64,000 nt of DNA from Heloderma charlesbogerti. Taxonomy: Eukaryota > Chordata > Lepidosauria > Squamata > Helodermatidae. Position 1 is the stretch's first letter. Each line of letters opens with the position of its first letter. The DNA lies in the NCBI GenBank assembly GCA_026122225.1, contig JANEZZ010002241.1:372001-436000 (forward strand), in the 5' to 3' direction. The notes under the pieces are model-generated. The model made no database searches. It was given only the letters and a program-made list of their open reading frames with translations, and was not told the DNA's origin. Positions 41,450-52,438 of the stretch are shown one piece after another. The position numbers and the translations under genes were made by a program.

Positions 41450-42180
41450 GCATAATTAGAAAAGGGATTGAGAATAAAACTGCCAATATCATACTGCCCC
41501 TATACAAATCTATAGTGTGACCACACTTGGAATATTGTGTACAGTTCTGGTCACCACACCTAAAAAAATATATTGTAGAGCTGGAAAAGATGCAGAAAAG
41601 GGCAACTAAAATGACCAAGGGGCTGGAGTATCTCCCCTATGAGAGAAGGTTATAACAGCTGGAATTGTTTAGCTTGGAAAAAAGGAGGGTAAGGGGAGAC
41701 ATGATAGAGGTGTACAGAATAATGCATGGTGTGGAGACTGTGGCTAGGGAGACATTTTTCTCCCTCTCTCAAAATACTAGAACCCGGGGTCATCCCATGA
41801 AGCTGATTGGTGGGAGATTCAAGACAGCTAAAAGGAAGTACTTCTTCACACAGTGCCTAGTTAAACTATGGAATTTACTACCACAGGAAGTAGTGATGGC
41901 CACCAGTTTGGATGGCTTTAAAGGGGAGGGGGCAGACAAAGTCATGGAGGAAAAGGCTATCAATGGCTACTAGTCTTGATGGCTATGTGCTACCTCCAGT
42001 ACCAGAGGCAGTGAGCCTGTGTACACCAGTTGCTGGGGAACATGGGTGGGAGGGTGCTGTTTTGCTCATGCCCTGCTTGTGGGTTTCTGGTCGACAGCTG
42101 GTTGGCCGCTGTGTGAACAGAATGCTGGACTAGATGGACCCTTGGTCTGATCCAGCATGGCTCTTCTTATGTCCTTAGGT
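41450..42180 (+). mobile_element. L2/CR1-clade LINE 3' end, longest copy of its kind
   Basis: Translated on +, it gives [54 protein letters not shown] (open frame from 41665) and [20 protein letters not shown], the conserved C-terminal domain of CR1/L2 pol. It is followed by 'ctggactagatggacccttg' 'gtctgatccagcatggctct' 'tcttatg'. Stops after IV and in ERRL*Q show the copy is defective. 5'-truncated inside the pol frame. Confidence 0.88.
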
Positions 42181-42879
42181 ATCAGCAGGCTTGGGAGAAC
42201 CCCAAAGTTTGCAGAAAAACCCAAAAGTCTTTAGGAGGAAAACCCTAAAGTGGGTGCAGAACAGCCCAATGAGGACTGTGTATGATCAGTGGGCACAGAA
42301 TGCAGGCTAACTTGGGGAGGGGGGAATCAAAATCTGGGGTGGAGGAATGGAATGGAGTGTCTGAAATCCTGAACAGAAGCACCCGGTGCTGCAACATTTT
42401 GCTTCAGCTCCCACTTGTAGAATTTATATCATGAAAGAATATTTAGTGCTGGTGAACAATGAGAGATAACTGCAACATCATAGTACCGATTTAGTCTCAA
42501 TTGCACTCATTACCTATTCATTTCTGAGTCCAATTTGAAAGTGGTATCCCAGGTGGAGAGCTTCTAGTGCTAATAATCAAAAGGCATTGTGCAGCTATTC
42601 CATCTTTGCTTTCTTAACAGGGTTTTTGTCCACTTAGGAAAGAAGTAATGGTGGGAAAGCATGGGAGGCTTACAAATGGAACATAACAATCCAGACCCCT
42701 GCAAATTTCCATTAACAAGACAGTACAATGAAAGCCTCATCTGAAAGCACCCCTAGACCTGACCTTTAAGGACCTTAATGGTCAGGGCTCCACTCAATTC
42801 AAAGACCATCTCCACCCATATCAACCTGCCTCAGCTCTTGGGTTTGCTTCAGAGATCTTGCTGTCAGGCTCACGTCCGT
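42181..42879. other. Unassigned DNA
   Basis: Nothing recognised apart from a weak LINE-like line at 42770-42840 ('cccctagacctgacctttaa'). Confidence 0.35.
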
Positions 42880-43085
42880 TGGCTACCAAGGGCCTCCAAC
42901 ATTTTTGTGTCAGTGGGAGCATCTGGAATTTTGAGGAAGTTTTATAGGTGCTCTCGCAAAATGGCTGCAGTGGGGGCAGGGTTTTCCCATTCATAAAATG
43001 GCTGCCATGGTGAATATGGCTGGTCACAAAACACTCATTTCCCAGAAAGCAAACTGGTGAGGCTAAAAGAAAAGTAACTTGTCTA
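42880..43085 (+). mobile_element. hAT-like MITE fragment, opposite orientation to 6361-6560
   Basis: 'gggcctccaacatttttgtg', 'caaaatggctgcagtggggg', 'cataaaatggctgccatggt' and 'catttcccagaaagcaaact' are the complements of the segments in 6361-6560. Confidence 0.6.
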
Positions 43086-43683
43086 AGAACCTAATACAAA
43101 GGGTCTAACCTCCAAAGCAGTAAACCACACTTTTGAACCCAAATAAAGATGGCATTGAAGGAGCACTTCACTTTGCAGCATGGCAACTGCCCAGTTATTT
43201 TATTAAAAAAATCTTGAGAAATAAAAAAAAATAAGGAGGGCACCACATAGAAGACCCCAGGTCTACACCTAATGTTGTGAACTAAGCACCTGTTGACTTT
43301 TCCGCCATGACTTTGGCATTATAAGGCAATTTTCTTAATGCTCTAATGTGGTGAGATTCCATGATGTGCTGGGTTGTGATCTCTCAACATTATTCAACAG
43401 ATAATTTCAAGAAGTCAATATTCCATGGAAATGGCAATTTACAGCACGCTCACCATCCTCCAAATGGTTACATGAAGCTTCTCTGTGTGTTCTTGCTGGA
43501 GAACAGAATGATATAAAAGCTTGCTGGAACATGATGATTCACAAACTGAGGACAACGTTTGTGCCTAAATGCAGCTATAGATTGCTGGCTAGACATGGAG
43601 TTATTAGAGAACATGGTGAAGGTTTCAGGGCAAAGGTAGAATTAATGGAAGTGAAATGCAGCAAGGATGGATTAGTGCTTGCT

Positions 43684-44791
43684 AGACAAACTCTTCATGG
43701 ATCACTGCCTTGTTGTGGCGAAGGGGCTTGCGTAACTCAGTGAAGCCATAAGCTATGCCGTGCAGGGCCACCCAAGACGGACAGGTCATGGCAGAGAGTT
43801 CTGACAAAATGTGGTCCACTGGAGAAGGAAATGGCAACCCACTCCAGTATTCTTGCCAAGAAAACCCCATGGAACGTATCACAAGGCCAAAAGAGATGAC
43901 ACCGGAAGATGAGCCCCTCAGGTCAGAAGGTGTCCAATATACTACTGGGGAAGAGCAGAGGGTATTTCCAAGTAGCGCCAGAAAGAGTGAAGTGGCTGGC
44001 CCAAAGCCGAAAGGACACTCAGCTGTGGATGTGTCAGGTGGTGAAAAGAAAATCCGATGCTGTAAAGAACAATATTGTTTAGGAACCTGGAATGTCAGAT
44101 CAATCAATTAAGGTAAGTTGGAGGTGGTCAAACATGAGATGGCAAGATTGAACATCAACATCTTGGGAATCAGCGAACTAAAATGGACAGGCATGGGCGA
44201 ATTTAATTCAGGTGACCATCATATCTACTGCTGTGGGCAAGAATCCCTTAGAAGAAATGGAGTATGGGCTATGCCCAACCTAGACAGCATAGTAAGAAGC
44301 AGAGACATCACCTTACCGACAAAGGTCCGTCTAATCAAAGCTATGGTTTTCCCAGTAGTAATGTATGGCTGTGAGAGCTGGACTATAAGGAAGGCTGAGC
44401 GCCGAAGAATTGATGCTTTCGAACTGTGGTGCTGGAGAAGACTCTTACGAGTCCCCTGGACTGCAAGGAGGTCAAATCAGTCCATACTAAAGGAAATCAA
44501 CCCTGACTGCTCATTGGAAGGACAGATACTGAAGCGCCAATATTTTGGCCACCTAGTGTGAAGAGAAAACTCACTGGAAAAGACCCTGATGCTGGGAAAG
44601 ACTGAAGGCAAACGGAGAAGGGGACAGCAGAGGATGAGATGGCTAGATAGCATCACCGATGCAATGAATATGAACTTGAGCACACTCTGGGAGAGAGCGC
44701 AGGACAGGAAGGCCTGGCGTGCTATGGTCCATGGGGTCACGAAGAGTCGGACACGACTGAATGACTGAACAACAACAACAAGACAAACTCT
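43684..44791 (+). mobile_element. BovB with large internal deletion, perfect 11-bp TSD
   Basis: AGACAAACTCT occurs at 43684-43694 and 44781-44791; between them (43695-44780, 1086 bp) lies a BovB copy that starts at the BovB 5' region ('tcatggatcactgccttgtt' 'gtggcgaaggggcttgcgta') and ends with the ACTGAACAACAACAACA tail. The 5' leader and first part of the endonuclease reading frame (LNINILGISELKWTGMGEFN) are joined near 44264-44275 to the post-reverse-transcriptase C-terminus (AMPNLDSIVRSRDITLPTKV). By comparison with 3568-5970 the rest of the endonuclease and all of the reverse transcriptase are missing. Confidence 0.93.
44118..44561 (+). pseudogene. Fused BovB endonuclease/C-terminal remnant ORF
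   Basis: A 147-codon frame crosses the deletion junction without a break: residues 1-50 are the N-terminal endonuclease start and the remainder is the BovB C-terminal region including CESWTIRKAERRRIDAFELW. It ends in YFGHLV followed by a stop where other copies read YFGHLMRRE. A six-base in-frame loss before QYFGH distinguishes it from the 5.7-kb copy. It has no reverse transcriptase motifs and can only have been copied in trans. Whether it is translated is unknown. Confidence 0.8.
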
Positions 44792-44832
44792 AGACCTAAC
44801 TTTAAGGATGAAAACAAAATCTTTTCTGTACT

Positions 44833-44854
44833 CTGTGTGTGTGTGTGTGTGTGT
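44833..44854. repeat. (GT)n microsatellite
   Basis: Eleven GT units. Confidence 0.95.
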
Positions 44855-46236
44855 ATTCCAGATTTAGAAACCAATACATTATTTTTGCAGAACAGCAGCT
44901 TCTTCTATGCATGCTAAGTCAAAGTTGCTCAGTGGATGATTTGTGCCAGTGGATTCTTTGCCTGAAGACAGACAGGGGTCTTCAGTATCAGAACACCAGC
45001 ATTCTGACCCTGCATAAAATTGTTCACTTTTTAATTTCTGAAATGTCACCTTAATGGGATGACAGCCTGCCTAAGTGATGAAGAATGGAGGACCTCAGTA
45101 AATATTTACATTATGGTAGCTTCCAAATTCCACATTTTGTGCATGGAACTTAACAGTGCTGGTTGTTGTATAAACACAGGAAAGAGGCATTTCCAACTAG
45201 GGTAATGATTTCTGTAAAATGTTTACCTCTAGGGTTGTTCGTTGTAGCTAAAAAGCAACCAGAAAAAATTATAATGTAATGGCTATTATGTATCCTAAAG
45301 CAAAAATGATTGTCAATAAGAACTGTCAATATATGTTTGTTATAGAAGTGGGGCTGTACATCAGTAGGGCTCCCTTCTTAGTCTGAAAAAGGGCTGAAAT
45401 CAAGTAAAATTTAATCAAGTAAACTGGGGAATTAATTAATGGATTTGGGGAATACATTAATCTGGCCAGAGTTTAATGCCTTCATTTTAACTCACACTGG
45501 AACTAGAATTTGTCAACAAATTGCATTATATTCCATTTGGACTTAATCAGGACTATGAGCTTATTTTCCACTATTAGCATAGCTAGAAAGATTATCTATG
45601 ACTGCTGTTTGAATGGGTCATCCTTGTCTTGGATATGTTCAGGCTTTGCACAGAAATGTATAGACCTATATTATCTTTTGCATGTCATGGCCATTTGGGG
45701 TGCTTCCAGATGAGTCTTTTGTAGTGCCATTGCCCTGCCTCATTCACAGAATTTTATGGGGGTCCAGACGTCATCACCTTCCACTCATGACCCTCCTGTA
45801 TTCCCCTACCACTTCCATGTTTTCTCTTACTGCAGAAAATCTGTTAAGGAAAAAAAGACAGAATTGCTGCACAGTGCCTTCTGATTGATAGCATTAGGAG
45901 CCCTCAATCTAGAAGCAGGATTGGTCCATTGTTTATACTGTCTCTACCCCCTCCCCTTCTTAAGGATAATAAGCATGGAAAATAGAAGAGGGAAAGAGAA
46001 GGGGACTATTTACTTTTCTGCTGTAGTATAAGCATTGGTTGGCAGAAGAATGGCAGGCACTCAAAACAAGGAAAGCAATTTGAAAAGCAGTAAGGAGCCA
46101 AGGGGCAGCTCAGGGTGCAAAATTGCTATGTTGGAATGTGTGTGCGCTGTCAGAATTCTGTGTGGAAATGAAAGGTTTAAACATCCTTCAGTGCAGTCCC
46201 AACTGAAATCCCGCCCCCAGGTTAGTGGCATGGTTA
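44855..46236. other. Unassigned DNA
   Basis: Nothing recognised; no exon-like frame. Confidence 0.45.
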
Positions 46237-46545
46237 TAGAATCATAGAATAGTAGGGTTGGAAGGGGCCTACAAGACCCTACAAGGGGCCTACAAGAGAG
46301 CCCACTACCTCTCTAGGTAAGTGGTTCCATTGTCGTATTGCTCTAACAGTCAGGACGTTTTTCCTGATGTTCAGCCGGAATCTGGCATGCTGTAACTTGA
46401 GCCCATTATTCCGTGTCCTGCACTCTGGGATGATCAAGAAGAGATGCTGGCCTTCCTCTCTGTGACAACCTTTCAAGTACTTGAAGAGCGCTATCATATC
46501 TCCCCTCAGTTTTCTCTTCTCAAGGCTAAAACCATGCAATTAAAA
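46237..46545 (-). mobile_element. CR1 LINE 3' end, antisense
   Basis: 'atagaatcatagaatagtag' 'ggttggaaggggcctacaag' is the complement of the CR1 tail. The minus-strand frame (46279-46539) reads FSLEKRKLRGDMIALFKYLKG and NGLKLQHARFRLNIRKNVLT, the CR1 pol C-terminus. A 20-bp piece, GGGGCCTACAAGACCCTACA, is partly duplicated at the tail side. Confidence 0.9.
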
Positions 46546-46637
46546 TAAGATCTGGTTTGGCCCTAGTCAGTTGGTGCTGCTGATTCATATGAACTGTGAG
46601 TTCACCCTTTCAGCATCATTATTTTAGGGATACAAAA

Positions 46638-46745
46638 TAGGGGTGGGCATTGGGTTTGGCCAAATCCCAAATCCAGAACCAAATCCTAAGTGGACCAAAC
46701 CCAAATATGAACAATCCTGAAGATCTAGGATTCAAAGGGGCATAG
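46638..46745. mobile_element. hAT-like left-end fragment (TAGGGGTGGGCATTG)
   Basis: 'taggggtgggcattgggttt' 'ggccaaatcccaaatccaga' resembles the AT-rich subterminal region of hAT elements. Its partner end may be of the type seen at 48650-48667. No frame. Confidence 0.35.
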
Positions 46746-46839
46746 AGTCACAGACTGCATATCTCCAAAAAAATGATACATTTCTTCCCAAACCCTCCAT
46801 GTAAGGGAAATACCAGGGTGGGGAGAGGTAGGAAGGCGT

Positions 46840-47560
46840 CCTGCATTGGCTGCAGCAGACTTTGAGTGAAGGGGCTAACCAAGAAGCAAAGTAATGAAGC
46901 AGGCAAAGGTTCTAGCACATGGGTTTCAGTCCAATGGGTTCAGACTAAGGCAGGACTGGTCAAGATAGCAGGCAAAGGTCAAAACAGTTTTGCAGTCAGG
47001 TATATTACATGGTCCAGAAGGAGAATCAAGAAGGAGTCCAAGGGTCAGTAGCACAGAGTGTCACCCACAAGACAAGGTCTAGAAAACACAGCACTGGAGC
47101 TGATAGAAAAATGTTGTTCCAGCATTGGCTAGGCAGGCACTGAATGCTTTTAACATCAGAGCCTGCTGAGTCCAACCCAGAGCCCAGCTGCAGTACATTA
47201 GAGCTCTCTGGTCAAAGCCTTACTCATGAGGAATCACTTTCTCCTAAAGAGCCCTTACTTGCAAGCGAGCACACCTTCTCACTGGAGCCCTACTGGCCTG
47301 TTGATTGAGGTGACAACACTCCTGGGGGCCAGGAGGTTGCTCAGCTCCTGCCTCAGAGGCAAAGTCCCCTCCCCCTGACTGGGACAGACCTGCAGCCTTC
47401 TCCCCCGAGGGCCCAGCCTCCTCCTGGTCTGGTGACAGTGACTGATCTGGGGTACTCTTGGTTTCTGGGAGCTCCAGTTCTTCCTATGAGGAGGATTCCT
47501 CCAGTGGGGGCATGACATCGAGAAAGGAGAGGCCATAGTTTTATGACTGGAAGCTTTAGC
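46840..47560. repeat. Possible LTR-like or composite repeat, low confidence
   Basis: The style 'caaggtctagaaaacacagc' 'gtccaagggtcagtagcaca' 'ggtcaagatagcaggcaaag' resembles the LTR regions of some vertebrate Ty3/gypsy elements, but I found neither TG...CA ends with a duplication nor a primer-binding site. Frames on the minus strand (47279-47536) are proline/serine-rich and unconvincing. Confidence 0.2.
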
Positions 47561-48009
47561 TTCTAATCATAGTGAACAGTTTTACCACAGTGAATGATTT
47601 CACTCTCCTATCGCAGTGCTTTGGGGGAGGAATGTTGCAGGGCTAATTCAGCATTCAGAGCTCTCTCCCTAAAGCAGGAACATTATAAGAGGTCTGGTCA
47701 AGTCTTTGAGACCTGGGAGGCTGTAACATTGGCTGCTTGCTTGGAAAATGTTGGGTGTTCAAGTCCTTCTGCTTCTGCCACTGTATGCCTCTCATCCATC
47801 ATCCACTCCTGTCCAGTTACATGTTCTGTGGCTTTGGGGCCAATTGAACAAAAAACAAACAAACAAAAGTCTTGCACTGCTTTTCATTCATTGGAACTCC
47901 CTAGCCCCTGCCCCTACTGTCTGAAATGCACCAGGTCTCTTGCTTAGGGTCATCTCTATGACATATGCCATTTTCATACAAATTGCCCTGAAGCAAGCAA
48001 ACACGCAAA
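47561..48009. other. Unassigned DNA
   Basis: Nothing recognised. Confidence 0.35.
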
Positions 48010-48667
48010 CTATCCTCATGGAGACGAGTAAGGGGATGTAAGTCATTTACTGCCTCTACAAATGTGAACATTCCCCTTCTACAAAAGCCATTGCACCTAT
48101 CCTTCTGAAACGGACCAAGTTGTTGTTGTTTTTTAAACTAGGGCCACCTCTATACTCATTTTCATAACAATGCCCCCCAAAATGTAGAGGGATAAGCACA
48201 TCCTTTTTTGCTCTTAAAGATAGCTCCCCCCACCTATTCATCTCAAACTTGGCAGGCTTGATCCCACCAGAAGGGGCAACTATCCCTGAACATTTTATCC
48301 AGGGATGCCTAGAAATACAAACGTTACCAGCAGTTCCCTTTTTAGAGAAATCAAAACGTAAAGGTGCATACCACAAAACTCCCTCCACCTATTTGTCTAA
48401 AATTTGGCAGATGTAATCCCCTTATAATGGACTATATGCCTGCCAACTTCATCCAGTTCTGACAAACAGAAAAGAGCTATCGCTGTTTGTTGATTTCTAA
48501 TGATTGTCAATGGGAGGCATGAAGATTTGGATTTCTGAATTGAGATTCAGATTCAAATTTGAGTCAAAGTGAGTGGCCTCATAATTGGTCTGAGCTGAAT
48601 CAAGCTGCTTTCCAGAGTTCCAGATTGGAGTCCAAACCAAACCTTGTGGTCAGTGCACACCTCTAAT
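48010..48667. mobile_element. hAT-like element fragment with degenerate internal repeats
   Basis: Contains repeated words of the form 'cacctatttgtctaaaattt' 'ggcag' and 'cacctattcatctcaaactt' 'ggcag' about 180 bp apart (48230 and 48388). The last 120 bases ('gaattgagattcagattcaa' ... 'ggtcagtgcacacctcta') parallel the end of 26626-27390. Confidence 0.4.
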
Positions 48668-49204
48668 ACAAGCGTATGATGTTAAAGCCTGGTTTGTTTG
48701 GTGCTTTAAGCAATAATATATACAATTATGACACCAAATAATTTGCAAATAGAAGACAAATTGTGAAAGATATATGTGTGTCACTGCAAACAAGCCTGAC
48801 AGAGTGTAAAGAAAAACTGGCTCTTTTGCAGGGGCTGATTTTCACCTTAAAAACAAAACATCATTGTCCTTGGGGCCCTGCAGACACAGGGGTTGCCTGC
48901 CTGCCTGCCTGGCCTAATTGTAGTAAATCAGTTCAGATTTCATCATGGTTTTATTCTCCTTTCAGGGAATGTAGCTGAGAAAATGCATTTCATTTTGTGC
49001 AGGTGTTCTCTCCTTTCAAACTTGCCCGTATGTAATTGTCCATTTCAGAAGTAAATGTATTAGTAGGAGGGGGGAAAATTACCCTTATCACTATGAAATG
49101 CCACTTCAGGACTGCTATAGGTGTTTAAGTATCCATGCAGGATTTCATCTTTCAGGCTTTTAAAACAATTGTGACAATTTTCAATGTCTTTCCTTTTGGT
49201 TTGG
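48668..49204. other. Unassigned DNA
   Basis: Nothing recognised. Confidence 0.4.
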
Positions 49205-49610
49205 TGTGGCTCTGGCTCGATCCTTGGGAGCAGGGATGGTGTCAAGGGTAGGCATGGCTGGGCACCTGCCAAGAGCCTACACCCCAGCAGGGGCTCACTG
49301 ACAAAACCCCCTGAACTTGCTCCGATCTGTTTGGTCACATGCCTCTTACTCTGGCCCAGACAACAGTGGTGGTGAGAAAGGAGGTGCAGTAGATGCCATC
49401 GCCAACTTGCTCACTGGCTCTCTGCCTGTCAAGCAAGCAAATGGCGGCACTGATGAGAAAGGGAAGGAGGAGCAACAAGAGCTGTTGACAATGGTGGTGA
49501 GAAAGTAGACTCACTGAGGGAGGAGGCCCATTGAGGGTGTCTTGCCAAAGGGCCCTACAAAACCTGGAGCCAACACTGGTTGGGAGGCTATCATGAGCGC
49601 TATAACAGGC
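49205..49610 (+). repeat. hAT-like dispersed element, sense copy
   Basis: Left 'gcagggatggtgtcaagggt', then 'actctggcccagacaacagt' 'ggtggtgagaaagg', 'ctgcctgtcaagcaagcaaa', and at the right 'ggtgtcttgccaaagggccc' 'tacaaaacctggagccaaca' 'ctg'. The ends resemble CAG...-type hAT termini in inverted orientation (caacactggt). Antisense relative at 13640-13935. Confidence 0.5.
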
Positions 49611-49725
49611 CACTGTCCTGTTTTTTATCTAAACATTCCTTTGGAATATATCTAAAGTCACATCCACCAGAAAGGTGGGGAGAGTCTGGAAATGGTTTGA
49701 CTTGTTTGAGTTGTGAGGGTGAGGG

Positions 49726-49750
49726 GAGGCAAGGCAAGGCAAGGCAAGGA
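49726..49750. repeat. (AAGGC)n minisatellite
   Basis: Five AAGGC units. Confidence 0.95.
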
Positions 49751-50179
49751 GTTGGCAGTGAGTGAAAGGTTTCCAGAGAGAGGGTGGGAGAGAGGGAAAA
49801 ATGGTCTTGCATAAAAGAAAACAAAACCTGGATCGATATTCATGTGAATCAAGCACCACCTTCCTGAGTGCTTAGTCTGTGCTACCACAATACCTGCTCA
49901 ATCTATACATGAATAAAGAGACCATTGCTAGATATCGTAAGGCTCCAGTCCTCTCTCTTTTTGGACCCTGTGAAAACTGCCCTTAGCTGTATATTGCTGG
50001 GGGGGGGGGGCAGAAGTGAAAAAAAAACCTGTATTATTGTTGTAGTGGTATTGAAGAGAGCATGAACCTACAATAGTAAGGATCAAGGTATATTAAACCT
50101 GGACAGGATATCCTAATATATTCTTAAAACTGAGACCACGTCTTCCCATCAGGATCTCTTAGATCTCTCATTTAAAGTA

Positions 50180-50400
50180 AATGGGTCTCACTATTTGGCA
50201 CCAGTGGTGCAGAGGATCCAGGGCTTGCAGGACACAGCACTGGCACTTTTTGATAAGCAGAGACACTGACGTCATCTGCCACCCTCCTGAAAATTCCCTG
50301 TTCCCTCTGAGCTCAGCTGCAAGATGGATTTTCCCAGCAACATTGTATTATTGTGAGCTATACAGCTGCCTGAATTTTTGGGTTCTCCTTGGCGGCGTAG
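50180..50400. repeat. Anonymous repeat, copy 2
   Basis: Counterpart of 24225-24450 ('ccagggcttgcaggacacag', 'cactggcactttttgat', 'attccctgttccctctgagc', 'ttttcccagcaacattgtat'). It passes without a clear border into the palindromic element that follows. Confidence 0.6.
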
Positions 50401-50404
50401 CTAT

Positions 50405-50846
50405 GGGAAATGTCATGGGCAAATAGCGTTGCCCTTATTTTTGCCGTAGTCTACGTAAATCTTTACGTAGACTACAGGGACCAAATAAGGAACGCGAATG
50501 GCGGCTCCCTATGGGGGCCGCCATTTGCGTATGCGCTTTTTTTTTTCAAAGTCACCCGTGATAGGCTACGTGACGATTAACGTAGCCTATCACGGCTGAC
50601 TTTGCAGATCTAGCCGTGATAGGCTACGTTAATCGTTACGTAGCCTATCACAGGGGCGTGTTTTTTTTCCTTTCTTTTGAAGTTCGCGGCCGGGGAGATG
50701 GGGCGCTTCTCCCCGGCCTGAATTTCGGCCGGGCGAGGAGGGAAGCCTCCCTCCCCCGGCCTGAACTTCGGGGGGAGCAGCGAAGCGCCTCCCCCCCACC
50801 GCGAAGCAAGCTGCGAGACCAGGTAAGTGACTTTCGTGCACCCCTA
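50405..50846 (-). mobile_element. Palindromic hAT-like MITE, antisense, left border unclear
   Basis: The right edge (50846) is the complement of TAGGGGTGCACGAAAGTCAC, the family's start; the GC-rich leader then runs to about 50680. Four palindromes follow. GTAGTCTACGTAAA arms lie at 50446-50475 (perfect 14-bp arms). CGAATGGCGGC/GCCGCCATTTGCG lies at 50493-50529. CCGTGATAGGCTACGT arms lie at 50556-50595 (perfect 16-bp arms, loop GACGATTA). The fourth is at 50614-50653. The last two are inverted copies of each other with one mismatch, making a higher-order palindrome. The opposite terminus (CATCCCTA) was not found. The flanking octamer AGAGCACT is not repeated on the left. Confidence 0.82.
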
Positions 50847-51272
50847 AGAGCACTATCCTATCTCCCCTCAGTCTTCTATTCTCAAGGCTAAACATGCCCA
50901 TTTCTTTCAGTCTCTGTTCATAGGGCTTTGTTTCCAGGCCCCTGATCATCTTTGTTGCCCTCCTCTGAACCCTCTCCAGTTTGTCTGCATCCTTCTTAAA
51001 GTGTGGTGCCCAGAACTGGACACAGTACTCCAGATGTGGCCTAACCAGTGGTGAGTAGAGGGGAACTAGTACTTCCCGGGATTTGGAAGCAATGCTTCTA
51101 TTAATGCAGCCCAAAACAGCATTTGCCTTTTTTGCAGCCACATCACATTGTTGGCTCATGTTCAGCTTGTGATCGACAACAATTCCAAGATCCTTCTCCC
51201 TTGTAGTATTGTTGAGCCAAATATCCCCCATCTTGTAACTGTGCATTTGGTTTCTTTTTCCTAGGTGCAGAA
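50847..51272 (-). mobile_element. CR1 LINE pol fragment, antisense, truncated at the palindromic element
   Basis: The minus-strand frame (51246 down to about 50850) reads DIWLNNTTREKDLGIVVDHK, LERVQRRATKMIRGLETKPY and FSLENRRLRGDRI, the conserved C-terminal CR1 domain. The frame then runs into the palindromic element, producing an artefactual 205-codon fusion. CR1 sequence is not found on the far side of the palindromic element. Confidence 0.9.
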
Positions 51273-51380
51273 CATAAGAAGAGCCATGCTGGATCAGACC
51301 AAGGGTCCATCGAGTCCAGCATTCTGTTCACACAGTGGCCAACCATAGCCCTCCACCATCCAAGCTCCTTCCGATGTGAT
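51270..51380 (-). mobile_element. L2-type LINE 3' tail, antisense
   Basis: 'aacataagaagagccatgct' 'ggatcagaccaagggtccat' and 'cattctgttcacacagtggc' is the complement of the L2-like tail seen at 42110-42180. It abuts the CR1 fragment. Confidence 0.85.
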
Positions 51381-51814
51381 ACTGCTTAAGCTCCAAAATC
51401 ATTTCATTTGCCAAAACAGTTACGCCCGACCCTAACACACACACAGCTCTAATCTAATTCTCTTTAGTCACTGACCATTGCTGCCCATTCCACACTCTTT
51501 TTCCAACAGCTGATCGCACATTCTCCATACTCTCTGATGAACTGCACATTGACATGGAATGGTGGAAAGCTGATCTTGAGGCAGCCATTCTTAGGTTACC
51601 TTCTTTGCCCTACTAAGGGCATCATTTCCTAGTCCTGAAGATATTTCCATAGGAGTGCAGTGCAGTAGGGGAGCCACAGAATCATCTGGGTTTGTTTGGG
51701 ACCCCGGAGTTATATTTGACCTTCAGGCCTTATATCTGACAGTCCTTGAGGCACTTAGGGTTTATGATTTCCTCTGGCACGAAATTCAAGCCCAATCTCT
51801 ATAGTTGGGAGGCA
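51381..51814. other. Unassigned DNA
   Basis: Nothing recognised. Confidence 0.35.
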
Positions 51815-52140
51815 GGGTGACCTACTTTACAGATGACAGTCCTCTATCTGAAAAGCTGTTCAGTCCAAGTCAGAAACCTAAGGAGGGAGAGCAGGAGAGT
51901 TGCCCATCAACAGCACCTGGACAGAACAAGAAGGCATTCAGGTCACTTAGTCAGTCTTCCCTACTATGGTGAAATGTACTGTATTTCTATTAAAATTATA
52001 CTAATAATGTGTAAATGTGCATCTATACATATAAATTAGCATATGCAATTTTTGTGCAATCCTATGCCCCTCTTTCGTCTTCTTTTTTTGTGATGGATGT
52101 CCTCTTTTTTGACAACGTATAACTCTTGTCAAGTCTCCCT
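51815..52140 (-). mobile_element. GGGTGACCA-type dispersed element, inverted copy
   Basis: Contains 'gcagggtgacctactttaca' at the left and 'gtgatggatgtcctcttttt' at the right. The central 'aatgtgcatctatacatata' 'aattagcatatgcaa' is the complement of 30880-30920. Confidence 0.55.
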
Positions 52141-52438
52141 GGGCCCATCTATATGGGAGGTTTTCTCTGATGCTGCTGTGGCTTAAAGTCATTAAGGACA
52201 TATGACATTGTGGCCACTCTGCAGCCACCCCAGAAGCCACATTTTTGCAAAGTACTTACTCCATTGTTTCTCTTTAATTTAGTTCCCCTGTGCTTCAGCG
52301 GCTTTGTGCCCATCCCTCTGCTTTAAATTTGGCATGATCAAGGTGTTCCTAGGGGCGTGTTTTTCACCTGGCCATGACACTGGTAACCTAGGTAACTAGA
52401 GTAACTAGCCTGCCTTTCCAACACATCAAAACACTAGA
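52141..52438 (-). repeat. Partial copy of the 19.8-kb host repeat
   Basis: 'ggacatatgacattgtggcc' 'actctgcagccaccccag' parallels 'catgacattatggccatcc' at 19885-19905. The remainder is unassigned. Confidence 0.45.

Noticed and set aside
41665..41973. 102-codon ORF as a host gene
   Set aside because: Matches the C-terminal domain of L2/CR1 pol, followed by the usual LINE tail.
47279..47536. Minus-strand ORF rich in Pro/Ser
   Set aside because: Composition reflects GC-rich repeat-like DNA; no homology recognised.
50629..51246. 205-codon minus-strand ORF as a gene
   Set aside because: A chimera of CR1 pol remnant and the GC-rich leader of the palindromic element.
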